Positions 51,666 through 59,937 of a stretch of 64,000 nt of DNA are shown one piece after another (positions within the stretch are counted from its first letter, which is position 1; each line of letters opens with the position of its first letter). The notes beneath the pieces were generated by a model that ran no database searches, was not told the DNA's origin, and saw nothing but the letters and a program-made list of their open reading frames with translations. The stretch is from Brachybacterium endophyticum. Its GTDB lineage: Bacteria; Actinomycetota; Actinomycetes; Actinomycetales; Dermabacteraceae. Location of the stretch: the NCBI RefSeq assembly GCF_003130585.1, contig NZ_QFKX01000001.1, positions 124,001 to 188,000 on the forward strand, in the 5' to 3' direction. A program made the translations under genes and the position numbers.

Positions 51666-52565
51666 TCAGCCCTTGATGCCGGCGCCGATGTCCGAGGCCG
51701 TGAAGTAGCGCTGGAACAGGCAGAACAGGATCACCACGGGGAAGGCCAGCGTGCAGGCCCCGGCGAGGATCGCCCCGTTGGGGTTCGCGACCGTCCCCGC
51801 GACGTTGCTGATGTAGTTCGCGAGCGCGACGGCCAGCGGCTGCATCGAGGAGTCCTTGGTGATCAGGAAGGGCCACAGGAACTCGTTCCAGGGGCCGATG
51901 AAGGTGATCAGCACGACCGTCGCGATCGCCGGTCGCACCATCGGGATGGCGATCGAACGGAGCACGCGCAGCTCGCTCGCCCCGTCGATGCGGGCCGCCT
52001 CGAAGATCGACTCGGGCAGGCTGCGGAAGAACTGGCGGAAGATGAACACCGCCGTGGTGTTGATCAGCGAGGGCAGGATCATGCCCGCGTAGGTGTCGCC
52101 GAGCCCGTAGTTCCCGGCGATCTGCACGTACAGCGGGATCATCAGCAGCTGGAACGGGACCATCTGCACGCCCAGCATGATCACGAACAGGGCGCCGCGG
52201 CCCCGCCAGTTCAGGCGCGCCAGGGCGTAACCGGCCGCGAGACCGAACACGAGGGTCCCGGCGAGCACGCCCGCGGTGAACACGAGGGAGTTCGCCAGCG
52301 CGCGCAGCAGGCCCAGGCGCTCGTTGATCGTCGCGAAGTTCGAGAGCGTCCACCTGCCCGTCGGAGCGAGCGAGGACAGCGTCGTGGTCGGGTCCTTCTG
52401 GAACGCGCCGACGGCCATGAAGTAGAACGGGAAGATGAACAGCAGGGCGACGATCGCCAGGACCACGTAGAGCAGGATCCGGGCGCGGCGGCGTCGGGCG
52501 GGGTGTCGCTGTCCCGTGCCGGTGCCGTCCTCGTCGACGAGCACGGAGTCGGAGTCGCGCGGCAT
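51666..52565 (-). CDS. Carbohydrate ABC transporter permease (MalG type)
   Basis: A 299-residue permease with six TM helices. It has an Arg-rich N-terminus (R-R-R-R-A-R) and an EAA loop with I-F-E-A-A-R-I-D-G-A-S-E-L-R near residue 200. It starts 1 bp after the stop of the MalF-type gene, so translation is coupled. Part of ABC importer 2. No ATPase gene is linked. Confidence 0.9.
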   Translation of the reverse strand: MPRDSDSVLVDEDGTGTGQRHPARRRRARILLYVVLAIVALLFIFPFYFMAVGAFQKDPTTTLSSLAPTGRWTLSNFATINERLGLLRALANSLVFTAGVLAGTLVFGLAAGYALARLNWRGRGALFVIMLGVQMVPFQLLMIPLYVQIAGNYGLGDTYAGMILPSLINTTAVFIFRQFFRSLPESIFEAARIDGASELRVLRSIAIPMVRPAIATVVLITFIGPWNEFLWPFLITKDSSMQPLAVALANYISNVAGTVANPNGAILAGACTLAFPVVILFCLFQRYFTASDIGAGIKG

Positions 52566-52566
52566 C

Positions 52567-53520
52567 TCAGTCCTCCTTCGTCAGACGGGTGGATGCGAGG
52601 GACAGCAGGCCGACGAGGATCACCAGGATCACGCCGATGGCCGAGGCCAGGTCGGGATTCCCCTGCTGGATGCCCTTCTGGTAGATCAGCAGGACCGGGG
52701 AGGCCGACGCGCCGTCGGGCCCGCCGCCGCTGGTCAGCAGGTAGGGCTCGGTGAACAGGTTGGACCCGGTGATGATCGCGAGGACCAGCACCAGCAGGGT
52801 CGCGGAGCGGACCCCGGGGACGGTGATGTGTCGGAAGCGCTGCACGGCGCCGGCGCCGTCGACCTGCGCCGACTCGTACAGCTCCCGGGGCACGTTCTGC
52901 AGTGCCGCGAGATACAGCAGGACGTAGAACCCGAGCTGCTTCCAGGTCACGAACAGCGCGATAGAGGGCATGGCCAGATGCGAGTTCACGAGCCAGGAGG
53001 GATCAGGGGCGAGGGGGCCGAGCAAGGAGTTCACCAGGCCGTCGTCGGAGAACATCAGCATCCACACGCCGATCAGGGAGACGCTCGCGGTCACGTAGGG
53101 GACGTAGAAGGCCACCCGGAAGGCGGCGGTCCACCGCGTCAGCGAGTTCAGCGCCGAGGCCAGGACCATCGAGAGGATCACCGTGAGCGGCACGTTGATC
53201 ACGAGGAACACGGCGATGTTCCCGAAGGAGTCGAGCACCCGGGGGTCGCTCAGCACCGCGCGGTAGTTCGCCAGGCCCACGAAGGGATGATCGGCGTGCA
53301 CGCCGGGCGCGGTGAACACGTAGTCGAAGAAGGAGATGTAGACGGCGTAGCCCAGCGGATAGGCCATCACCAGGGCGAGGAAGACGATGTAGGGCAAGGA
53401 CATGCCGAGCCCCAGCGGCTGCTTGCCCAGCAGGCGCCGCCACCACGGGTCGCGGGTGGCGGGCCGGGGCAAGCCGGGGGTGCTCGTCGGCGCGACGGAG
53501 GTGGAGGTCGTCATCGTCAT
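52567..53520 (-). CDS. Carbohydrate ABC transporter permease (MalF type)
   Basis: A 317-residue permease with six TM helices and an EAA loop E-L-Y-E-S-A-Q-V-D-G-A-G-A near residue 230. The ATG overlaps the TGA of the binding-protein gene (ATGA), and another in-frame ATG lies two codons later. Importer 2. Confidence 0.9.
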   Translation of the reverse strand: MTMTTSTSVAPTSTPGLPRPATRDPWWRRLLGKQPLGLGMSLPYIVFLALVMAYPLGYAVYISFFDYVFTAPGVHADHPFVGLANYRAVLSDPRVLDSFGNIAVFLVINVPLTVILSMVLASALNSLTRWTAAFRVAFYVPYVTASVSLIGVWMLMFSDDGLVNSLLGPLAPDPSWLVNSHLAMPSIALFVTWKQLGFYVLLYLAALQNVPRELYESAQVDGAGAVQRFRHITVPGVRSATLLVLVLAIITGSNLFTEPYLLTSGGGPDGASASPVLLIYQKGIQQGNPDLASAIGVILVILVGLLSLASTRLTKED

Positions 53521-54815
53521 CACTCCTTGACCAGGGCGTCGATCTGGCGGGAGACCTCGGCGAAGGCATCGGTCACGGAGTCCTTCCCGAAGATCACCGC
53601 CCCCGAGTAGGCGTCCCGGAAGCGCTGCCAGATCTCGATGCCGCCGGAGACGTACGGGACGTCGGCGACGCGATCGGCCTGGTCGGCGAAGCTCGTGTAG
53701 TCGGGGTTCTTCTCGAAGTAGTCCGGATAGGTGCTCGTGAGGTCCTCGCGCAGCGGCATCTGCCCGGTCGTCTCCAGCAGCTTGCCGTCCCACTCCTCAC
53801 CGGTCGCGAAGGCCAGGAAGTCCCAGGCCGTGAGCCGGTTCCGGCTGGTGGAGCACAGGGAGACGTTCTTGGAGTCCGCGTACGTGATGGTCTTCGCGGC
53901 CGGGATCCCGTCCACCGTGGGGACGGGCATGAAGCCGTAATCGATGGCGTCCTCGTAGGTCGCGATCGCGTAGGGGCCCGCGAGCTGCATGGCGGTGGCG
54001 CCCGTGGTCATGGCGTCGTCCGTGGACTGCTCGCGCGGGGCCAGCTCCTCCTCGTACATCGTCCGCCACATCCGGGCCACGGCCAGGCCGTCGGGCGAGT
54101 CGAAGGTGGTCCGGCCGTCCTCGATCAGCCGGGTCCCGTGGGTCTGGGCGAGGTAGAGCGGGTAGAAGTCGGACCATGGCTGGTAGAAGTCGCTCGTGGG
54201 CGTGGGCCAGATCGCCGAGCCCGAGGCGCCGGAGGAGACGATCTGCCGTGAGGCGTCCAGGAATGCGTCGAAGGTGTCGAGCCCGGGATGGTCGGCATCC
54301 AGACCGGCCTTCTCGAAGATCTTCCGGTTGTACATAAGCATGACGGGGTTCGACTTCCAGGGCAGCTGGTAGTACCCGCCCCGGCCCTCGTCCTCGGCGT
54401 AGTTCCGGGCGCGCGAGCCACCGCGCGACTCGATGTGCTCGCGTGCGCCCTCGAAGGTGGTCAGGTCCACGAGGCCGCCGGCGCGCACCCAGTCCGGCAG
54501 CGCCGCCGGTGAGATGTTGAAGATCAGATCCGGTGTGGTGCCGGCGACGATCGCCGCTGTGATGGCCTCCTCCGAGCTCGACCCGGCGGGGATCTCCTGG
54601 ACGGTGACCTCCTGGTCCCCGTGCTGGGCGTTCCAGGCCTTGGCGACGGCCTTGCCCCATGCGAGCTCCTGCTCGTTGGTGGAGATCCAGATGCTGATAG
54701 GGCCGCGGGATGTCGAGGCAGCCCGCGCGTCCACTGCGCTGCGACCGCAGGCGGAGAGGGCGAGGGGAAGCGTGAGCGCGGCTGCTCCGAGCGTGCGCCG
54801 GGTGAGGGTCTTCAT
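53520..54815 (-). CDS. Sugar ABC transporter substrate-binding lipoprotein
   Basis: A 431-residue solute-binding protein. The signal M-K-T-L-T-R-R-T-L-G ends in lipobox L-S-A-C (Cys23 region). Binding-protein signatures are T-T-P-D-L-I-F-N-I near 95 and Y-N-R-K-I-F-E-K-A-G-L near 165. It begins 8 bp after the LacI stop, with GAGGAG upstream, so regulator and transporter share one transcript. It belongs with two permeases and a GH130 enzyme, suggesting a manno-oligosaccharide ligand. Confidence 0.92.
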   Translation of the reverse strand: MKTLTRRTLGAAALTLPLALSACGRSAVDARAASTSRGPISIWISTNEQELAWGKAVAKAWNAQHGDQEVTVQEIPAGSSSEEAITAAIVAGTTPDLIFNISPAALPDWVRAGGLVDLTTFEGAREHIESRGGSRARNYAEDEGRGGYYQLPWKSNPVMLMYNRKIFEKAGLDADHPGLDTFDAFLDASRQIVSSGASGSAIWPTPTSDFYQPWSDFYPLYLAQTHGTRLIEDGRTTFDSPDGLAVARMWRTMYEEELAPREQSTDDAMTTGATAMQLAGPYAIATYEDAIDYGFMPVPTVDGIPAAKTITYADSKNVSLCSTSRNRLTAWDFLAFATGEEWDGKLLETTGQMPLREDLTSTYPDYFEKNPDYTSFADQADRVADVPYVSGGIEIWQRFRDAYSGAVIFGKDSVTDAFAEVSRQIDALVKE

Positions 54816-54823
54816 CGATCTCC

Positions 54824-55921
54824 TCAGGTCGTGGGCGGGGGTGCGACGCTTCCGCGCCGGACCACGTGGTTGCCCTCGACGGCCACGGCCGACGGGGCCT
54901 CGCCCTGCAGGGCGAGCAGGAGGGTGCGGGCCGCCACCTCCCCGCGCAGGAGAGCGCCGGTGGACACCGAGGTCAGCCCCGGGGAGAGGTGGGCGGAGAG
55001 CTCCGAGTCGTCGAACCCGGTGACCGAGAGGTCCTCGGGCACGCGCAGGCCGATGCTGCGGGCGTAGGAGAGACCGGCGATGGCCATCACGTCATTGGCG
55101 TAGACGATCGCGCTAGGGCGCTTCGCGGAGGCGTCCTGTGGCTCCGGCCCGTGCGGCTCGCCGTCCTCGCGACCCTCGTCGTCCCACGGCGTCGGTCCCC
55201 CCAGCAGCCGTGAGGTCGCGTCACGACCCGAGGCCGCGCTGAAGTCGCCTTCGATCATCAGATCGGCCGGGAGGCCATGGCGGCGCACGGCGCGGGAGAA
55301 GGCCTCACGGCGCGCCGCGGCGTGCACGTAGTTCAGGGGCCCGGAGACGTGGGCGATCCGCTCGTGCCCCTCGGCGACCAGCAGGTCCACGAGCTCCTCG
55401 ATGGCCGCGGCGTCATCGGTCCAGACCTCGGGGAGGGCGACGGGGGAGCCCGTGTCCGGGCGCTGCCCGGTGAGCATGACGGCGGTCAGCCCCAGGTCCT
55501 CGACGAGCGCGGGGCGGGTGTCCTCCTGCTCGACGTCCAGCAGGATCACGCCGTCCACACGGCCCGCGGCGTAGCGCGCGTAGACCGCGGCCTCGGCGTC
55601 CTGGTCGGCGACGACGTTGAGCATCAGGCCCATGCCCGCCTCGGCCAGCGCGCTCTCGCAGCCGGCGATGAAGCGCGGGAAGAAGGTGTCCGTCGCGATC
55701 ACGTCGGGCCTGCGCGCGATCACCAGGCCGACGCTCCCCGTGCGGGAGGTCGCGAGCGCCCGGGCGCTCTGGCTCGGGGTCCACCGCAGCTCCTCGGCCG
55801 CCGCGAAGACGCGGCGCCGCGTCTCCTCGGCGACCGGCCGGTTGCCCGAGTAGGCGAGGGAGACCGTCCCCTTGGAGACGCCCGCGACGCGGGCGACGTC
55901 GCCGATCGTGGCACGGGGCAT
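54824..55921 (-). CDS. LacI-family regulator heading ABC operon 2
   Basis: A 365-residue LacI protein. The HTH (about 4-50) has I-G-D-V-A-R-V-A-G-V-S-K-G-T-V-S-L-A-Y-S-G. The hinge A-R-A-L-A-T-S-R-T-G-S-V-G is followed by an effector domain with F-D-D-S-E-L-S-A-H-L. An acidic insert (about 245-270, E-G-R-E-D-G-E-P-H) is unusual for the family. GAGGAGG precedes the ATG at 55921. First gene of an operon with SBP, two permeases and GH130. Two AACCGGTT operators upstream predict autoregulation. Confidence 0.9.
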   Translation of the reverse strand: MPRATIGDVARVAGVSKGTVSLAYSGNRPVAEETRRRVFAAAEELRWTPSQSARALATSRTGSVGLVIARRPDVIATDTFFPRFIAGCESALAEAGMGLMLNVVADQDAEAAVYARYAAGRVDGVILLDVEQEDTRPALVEDLGLTAVMLTGQRPDTGSPVALPEVWTDDAAAIEELVDLLVAEGHERIAHVSGPLNYVHAAARREAFSRAVRRHGLPADLMIEGDFSAASGRDATSRLLGGPTPWDDEGREDGEPHGPEPQDASAKRPSAIVYANDVMAIAGLSYARSIGLRVPEDLSVTGFDDSELSAHLSPGLTSVSTGALLRGEVAARTLLLALQGEAPSAVAVEGNHVVRRGSVAPPPTT

Positions 55922-55976
55922 CCGGCACCTCCTCATCGCGGTGACCGCTGCGCCGGTCGTGAGGAAGCACGAAGCG

Positions 55977-56027
55977 CAAACCGGTTTGACTGGTGAAGAT
56001 CGAACCGGTTTGCGCTCGCGTTGTCAA
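55977..56027 (-). promoter_or_regulatory. Promoter and paired AACCGGTT operators of ABC operon 2
   Basis: TTGACA at 56027-56022. Operator A CAAACCGGTTTG (55977-55988, perfect 12-bp palindrome) and operator B CGAACCGGTTTG (56001-56012, one mismatch) have centres 24 bp apart, about two helical turns. B covers the spacer/-10 region. CG-centred palindromes of this type are LacI-family sites. Confidence 0.82.
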
Positions 56028-56075
56028 GGCCCCGCCACCGGCCGCTGCGGCGGCAAGCTTCGTGGTGGTGCCGTG

Positions 56076-56134
56076 ATGAGGTGCGTCGGGTCGAGGTCGG
56101 GATCCGATTCCGACCTCGACCCGACGCACCTCAT
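56076..56134 (-). terminator. Long hairpin after GH13 operon
   Basis: Perfect 25-bp arms, 56076-56100 and 56110-56134, with a 9-nt loop, 38 bp after the GH13 stop and 88 bp before the next promoter. No U-tract. Stem length is far above the usual 10-16 bp seen at dps and lldP. Confidence 0.8.
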
Positions 56135-56171
56135 AGCGCGCCGACAGGGTCCTCGGGACCCGTCGACATGG

Positions 56172-57926
56172 TCACCGCCGCAGCCAGACCGTGGCAGCGC
56201 CCGGCAGCGTGCGAGTGGCTCCGGCCGCCTCGACCCCGGCCCCGCCGAGCTCCGTGCTCGCCACGAGCACCTCGCCGGCGGGCAGCTCGACCGGCTCGCT
56301 GCCGAAGTTGGTGACGTTCAGCCAGCCGCCCGGGCGCTCGAACGCGAGCACGTCCTCGCCGGACAGCTCCTCGTCCCACACCAGCGACTCCGCGCCCTGC
56401 AGCTCACGGCGCAGGTGCAGCGCACGGCGGTACATCTCCAGAGTCGAGGTCGGGTCGTCCTCCTCGGCCTCGACCGAGAAGCCTGCGAACCATGCGGGCT
56501 GGGGGAGGTGGGCACCGTCGGTCCCGAAGCCGAAGGAGGAGCCCTCGCGCGTCCACGGCAGCGGCACACGGCAGCCGTCGCGGCCCAGCCCGTCCGAGCT
56601 GCGGGTCTCGGGGGTGGTGCGCAGGAACGCGGGGTCCTGGCGCTGCTCGTCGGGGATCTCGGCGACCTCGTGCAGGCCCAGCTCCTCGCCCTGGTACAGG
56701 TAGGCGCTGCCGGGCAGGGCGAGCTCGAACAGGGTGGCGGCGCGCGCCCGGCGCAGCCCCAGCTCCTTGTCGATCCCGTCCTCGCGACCACCGTCGAGGA
56801 TCCAGTCGGCGCCCTGCTTGCCGGGCCGTCCCGCGCGCGGCGGCAGGCCGTAGCGGGTCGCGTGACGCACCACGTCGTGGTTGGAGAACACCCAGGTCGA
56901 GGAGGAGCCGGTGGTGCCGGACTGCGCGAGGTTGTCCGAGACGATGCTCCGGAAGTCGGCGGCGGCGAAATCGGCCTCGAGCAGATCGAAGCTGAACGCC
57001 TGGCCGAGCCCGGTCGCGCTCGCGTACGGCGCGCGACGCTCCGGCGATCCCACCCACGCCTCGGCGACCGCGATCCGCGGCGGCGTGTACTCGTCGAACA
57101 CCCGGCGCCACTCGGCGTAGATCTCGTGGACCTCGTCGCGGTCCCACAGCGGGTGGGTGCCGTCCTGCGGCAGCTCCGCGAGCTCGGCGGCGCTCGGCAG
57201 CTGCTCGCCCAGGTCCTTGGCCAGGCCGTGCGCGACGTCGATGCGGAACCCGTCGACCCCGCGATCGGACCAGAACCGCAGGGTGTGCAGGAAGTCCTCG
57301 TGGACGTCGGCGTCCTTCCAGTTCAGGTCGGGCTGCTCGGTGGCGAACAGGTGGAGGTACCACTGCCCGTCCTCGACCTGTGTCCAGGCGGGGCCGCCGA
57401 AGATCGACTCCCAGTCCGCCGGCGGCAGCTCGCCGTTCTCGCCGCGCCCCTCGCGGAAGATGTAGCGCTCGCGGGCGCGGGACCCGCGCCCGGCGGCCAG
57501 CGCCTCCTGGAACCAGCGGTGGCGGTCCGAGGTGTGGTTGGGGACGATGTCGACGATCAGGCGGATCCCGGCCGTGTGCAGCGCGGTCGCCATCTCGTCG
57601 AACTCCTCGAGGGTGCCGATGCGGGGATCGACGTCGCGGTAGTCGTCCACGTCGTAGCCGCCGTCGGCCAGCGCCGAGGGGTAGAACGGGCTCAGCCAGA
57701 CGGCGTCGATGCCCAGCTCCTGCAGGTACGGGATGCGCGAGATGATCCCGCGCAGGTCGCCGATGCCGTCGCCCGTGCCGTCGGCGAAGGAGCGCGGGTA
57801 GATCTGGTAGACGGCGGCCTGACGCCACCAGGCCGGATCCGCGGCGAGGGCCGGGGCGGCCTGCTCATCGTTCATGGCGGCGGGGGAGGCGGAGCCGGTG
57901 GCGGCGGTGGTCGAGGGGGAGGTCAC
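56172..57926 (-). CDS. GH13 alpha-glucosidase / oligo-1,6-glucosidase
   Basis: A 584-residue alpha-amylase-superfamily enzyme. Conserved regions are Y-Q-I-Y-P-R-S-F-A-D near 40, D-I-V-P-N-H-T-S near 125, G-F-R-I-D-V-A-H-G-L (nucleophile Asp), A-V-A-E-A-W-V (acid Glu) and F-S-N-H-D-V-V-R (third Asp). No signal peptide is present, so it is cytoplasmic and hydrolyses imported alpha-glucosides such as isomaltose, maltose or trehalose-like sugars. A GTG start follows AGGAG. It is the last gene of the SBP-permease-permease operon 58020-61281 and is followed by the long hairpin. Confidence 0.92.
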   Translation of the reverse strand: MTSPSTTAATGSASPAAMNDEQAAPALAADPAWWRQAAVYQIYPRSFADGTGDGIGDLRGIISRIPYLQELGIDAVWLSPFYPSALADGGYDVDDYRDVDPRIGTLEEFDEMATALHTAGIRLIVDIVPNHTSDRHRWFQEALAAGRGSRARERYIFREGRGENGELPPADWESIFGGPAWTQVEDGQWYLHLFATEQPDLNWKDADVHEDFLHTLRFWSDRGVDGFRIDVAHGLAKDLGEQLPSAAELAELPQDGTHPLWDRDEVHEIYAEWRRVFDEYTPPRIAVAEAWVGSPERRAPYASATGLGQAFSFDLLEADFAAADFRSIVSDNLAQSGTTGSSSTWVFSNHDVVRHATRYGLPPRAGRPGKQGADWILDGGREDGIDKELGLRRARAATLFELALPGSAYLYQGEELGLHEVAEIPDEQRQDPAFLRTTPETRSSDGLGRDGCRVPLPWTREGSSFGFGTDGAHLPQPAWFAGFSVEAEEDDPTSTLEMYRRALHLRRELQGAESLVWDEELSGEDVLAFERPGGWLNVTNFGSEPVELPAGEVLVASTELGGAGVEAAGATRTLPGAATVWLRR

Positions 57927-58019
57927 GGAAGATGCTCCTGAGGGTGCGTGAGAGGCGGAGGTCGGTGCCGGGTCGCAGTGCGGCGACCGCGAGGTGCGAG
58001 GACGGAAGGCGGAGTGGGG

Positions 58020-58955
58020 CTACTTGACCGCCCCCTGCGTCAGCCCGGAGATCACCCAGCGCTGCGTGAAGAGGTAGACGATGATCGCGGGCGCCATCGC
58101 CATCAGGTAGCTCGCGAAGGCGACGTTGTAGCTGTTGGAGAACTGGGTCTGGAACATCTGCTGGAGCACCGGCAGGGTCTGCAGCTCGGGGTTCGAGGTG
58201 ATCAGGCTCGGCATCATGTAGTCGTTCCACGAGCCCAGGAAGGCGAAGATCCCCACGGTCGCGGCCATCGGCGCGAGCAGCGGGAAGATCAGGCGCCAGA
58301 AGGTCTGCCAGGTGCTCGCCCCGTCGATGCGCATGGACTCCTCGAGCTCGACGGGGATCGAGCGCATGAACGCGGAGAACAACATCGTGTTGAACGCCAG
58401 CGAGAACACGATGTGCAGGATCGCGACGCCGAGCGGGTTGTCCAGGTGCAGGATCCCCGTCAGCTGCACCTGCGGCAGGGCGACCACGGGGAAGGGGATG
58501 AACATCGCGGCCAGCAGGTAGAAGAACGACCAGCGGAACAGCCGACGCTCCCAGTTGCGCACGATGGCGTAGGCCGCGAGCGCCGAGATCACAATCTCGC
58601 CCGCCACGGACACGGCGGTGATGAACGCGCTCATCGCCAGCGCCCGCGGGAAGTTCGTGAGCTCCCAGGCCTCCGTGAAGCTCTCCAGGGTCAGCGGCGC
58701 CGGCAGGCTGAAAGCCTGGCCGTCGACCGCCTGACCGGAGGTCTTCAGCGCCATGTTGATGCTGATCAGCAGGGGCACCAGCACGCTCAGCGAGCACACC
58801 AGCAGCACGATGGTCACGGGCCAGTTCGTGCGCACGGCGGCGCGGCCTGTCCGGCGGCGGGGGCTCCTCGGCCCGCGTCCTGTGGTGCCCGGGGAGGTCG
58901 AGCTGCTCGGCGTGCCCGCAGCGGCCGGGGTGGTGGGGGTGGCGGTGGTGCTCAT
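58020..58955 (-). CDS. Carbohydrate ABC transporter permease (MalG type)
   Basis: A 311-residue permease with a Pro/Thr/Arg-rich cytoplasmic leader of about 45 residues and six TM helices. EAA loop: E-L-E-E-S-M-R-I-D-G-A-S near residue 210. It overlaps the upstream permease by 4 nt (ATGA). Importer 3, probably for alpha-glucosides given the GH13 gene downstream. Confidence 0.9.
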   Translation of the reverse strand: MSTTATPTTPAAAGTPSSSTSPGTTGRGPRSPRRRTGRAAVRTNWPVTIVLLVCSLSVLVPLLISINMALKTSGQAVDGQAFSLPAPLTLESFTEAWELTNFPRALAMSAFITAVSVAGEIVISALAAYAIVRNWERRLFRWSFFYLLAAMFIPFPVVALPQVQLTGILHLDNPLGVAILHIVFSLAFNTMLFSAFMRSIPVELEESMRIDGASTWQTFWRLIFPLLAPMAATVGIFAFLGSWNDYMMPSLITSNPELQTLPVLQQMFQTQFSNSYNVAFASYLMAMAPAIIVYLFTQRWVISGLTQGAVK

Positions 58956-59887
58956 GCTCCGAAGCTCGCTCTCCCGCGCGTGATGCGAAGCTGGATCACG
59001 GCGATGATGATGCTGATGAGGAAGAAGACCGCGGCGTTGGCCATCTGGTAGCCGTAGTCGCCGCCGGAGAAGCCCTTGAAGATCGACATCGCGACGCTCC
59101 TGGTCGCGGTGCCGGGCCCGCCGTCGGTGAGGCCGACGATGATGTCGTAGGCGTTGAGGTAGTTCTTGAAGCCCAGGATCGTGTTGATGACGATGTAGCC
59201 CGAGACCAGCGGCAGGGTGATCCGCCGCAGCTGCTGGAAGCCGCTCGCGCCGTCCAGCGACGCAGCCTCGTAGACGTCCCCGGGGATCGTCACCAAGCCC
59301 GCCAGGTAGATCAGCATGGTCGAGGGGATCGTCGACCAGGCGGTGACGATGACGATCGCGATCCAGGCGAGGTTCTCGTCGGCCAGGATCGAGGAGGACA
59401 GCGACGCGATCCCCAGGCTCTGCGCGATCGCCGGCAGGGTGTTGGAGAACAGGAACTTGAAGACGAAGGCGATGATGATCCCGGAGATCACCATCGGCAG
59501 CACGAAGACGGTGCGCAGCGCCGCCGCGAAGCGGATCCTCGCGGTCAGGCCCAGGGCCAGCAGGAACGCGATGGCGTTCACGACGATCACGGTGACCAGC
59601 GAGAAACCGATCGTGAAGACGTAGGCCGAGAGGATGCCCTGGTCCTTCACCATCGACACGTAGTTGCGCAGGCCCACCAGGTCCCAGTCGCCGAACCCGA
59701 TCGAGTTCGTGAAGGAGTAGGCGAAGCCCAGGATCGCGGGCACGGTCACGGCGAGCGTGAAGATCGCCAGCGCCGGGAACAGGAAGAGGTAGTAGACGGG
59801 GTCCGTGCGCCGACGGGAGCCGCCGGCTCTGCGGTCGGTGCGCGGGCGACCGGTGCGGGCGGTGCCGGGCGAGGTGATGGTCGACAT
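58952..59887 (-). CDS. Carbohydrate ABC transporter permease (MalF type)
   Basis: A 311-residue permease with a Thr/Arg-rich leader, six TM helices and EAA loop D-V-Y-E-A-A-S-L-D-G-A-S-G-F near residue 215. GAAGGAC precedes the ATG at 59887. The frame is open upstream into the binding-protein gene but without a start signal. 50 bp after the SBP stop. Importer 3. Confidence 0.9.
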   Translation of the reverse strand: MSTITSPGTARTGRPRTDRRAGGSRRRTDPVYYLFLFPALAIFTLAVTVPAILGFAYSFTNSIGFGDWDLVGLRNYVSMVKDQGILSAYVFTIGFSLVTVIVVNAIAFLLALGLTARIRFAAALRTVFVLPMVISGIIIAFVFKFLFSNTLPAIAQSLGIASLSSSILADENLAWIAIVIVTAWSTIPSTMLIYLAGLVTIPGDVYEAASLDGASGFQQLRRITLPLVSGYIVINTILGFKNYLNAYDIIVGLTDGGPGTATRSVAMSIFKGFSGGDYGYQMANAAVFFLISIIIAVIQLRITRGRASFGA

Positions 59888-59937
59888 CGAGGGGTCCTTC
59901 GTCTCGTGCAGGTGGTGGCGTGGTGTGGTCGCCGGCG

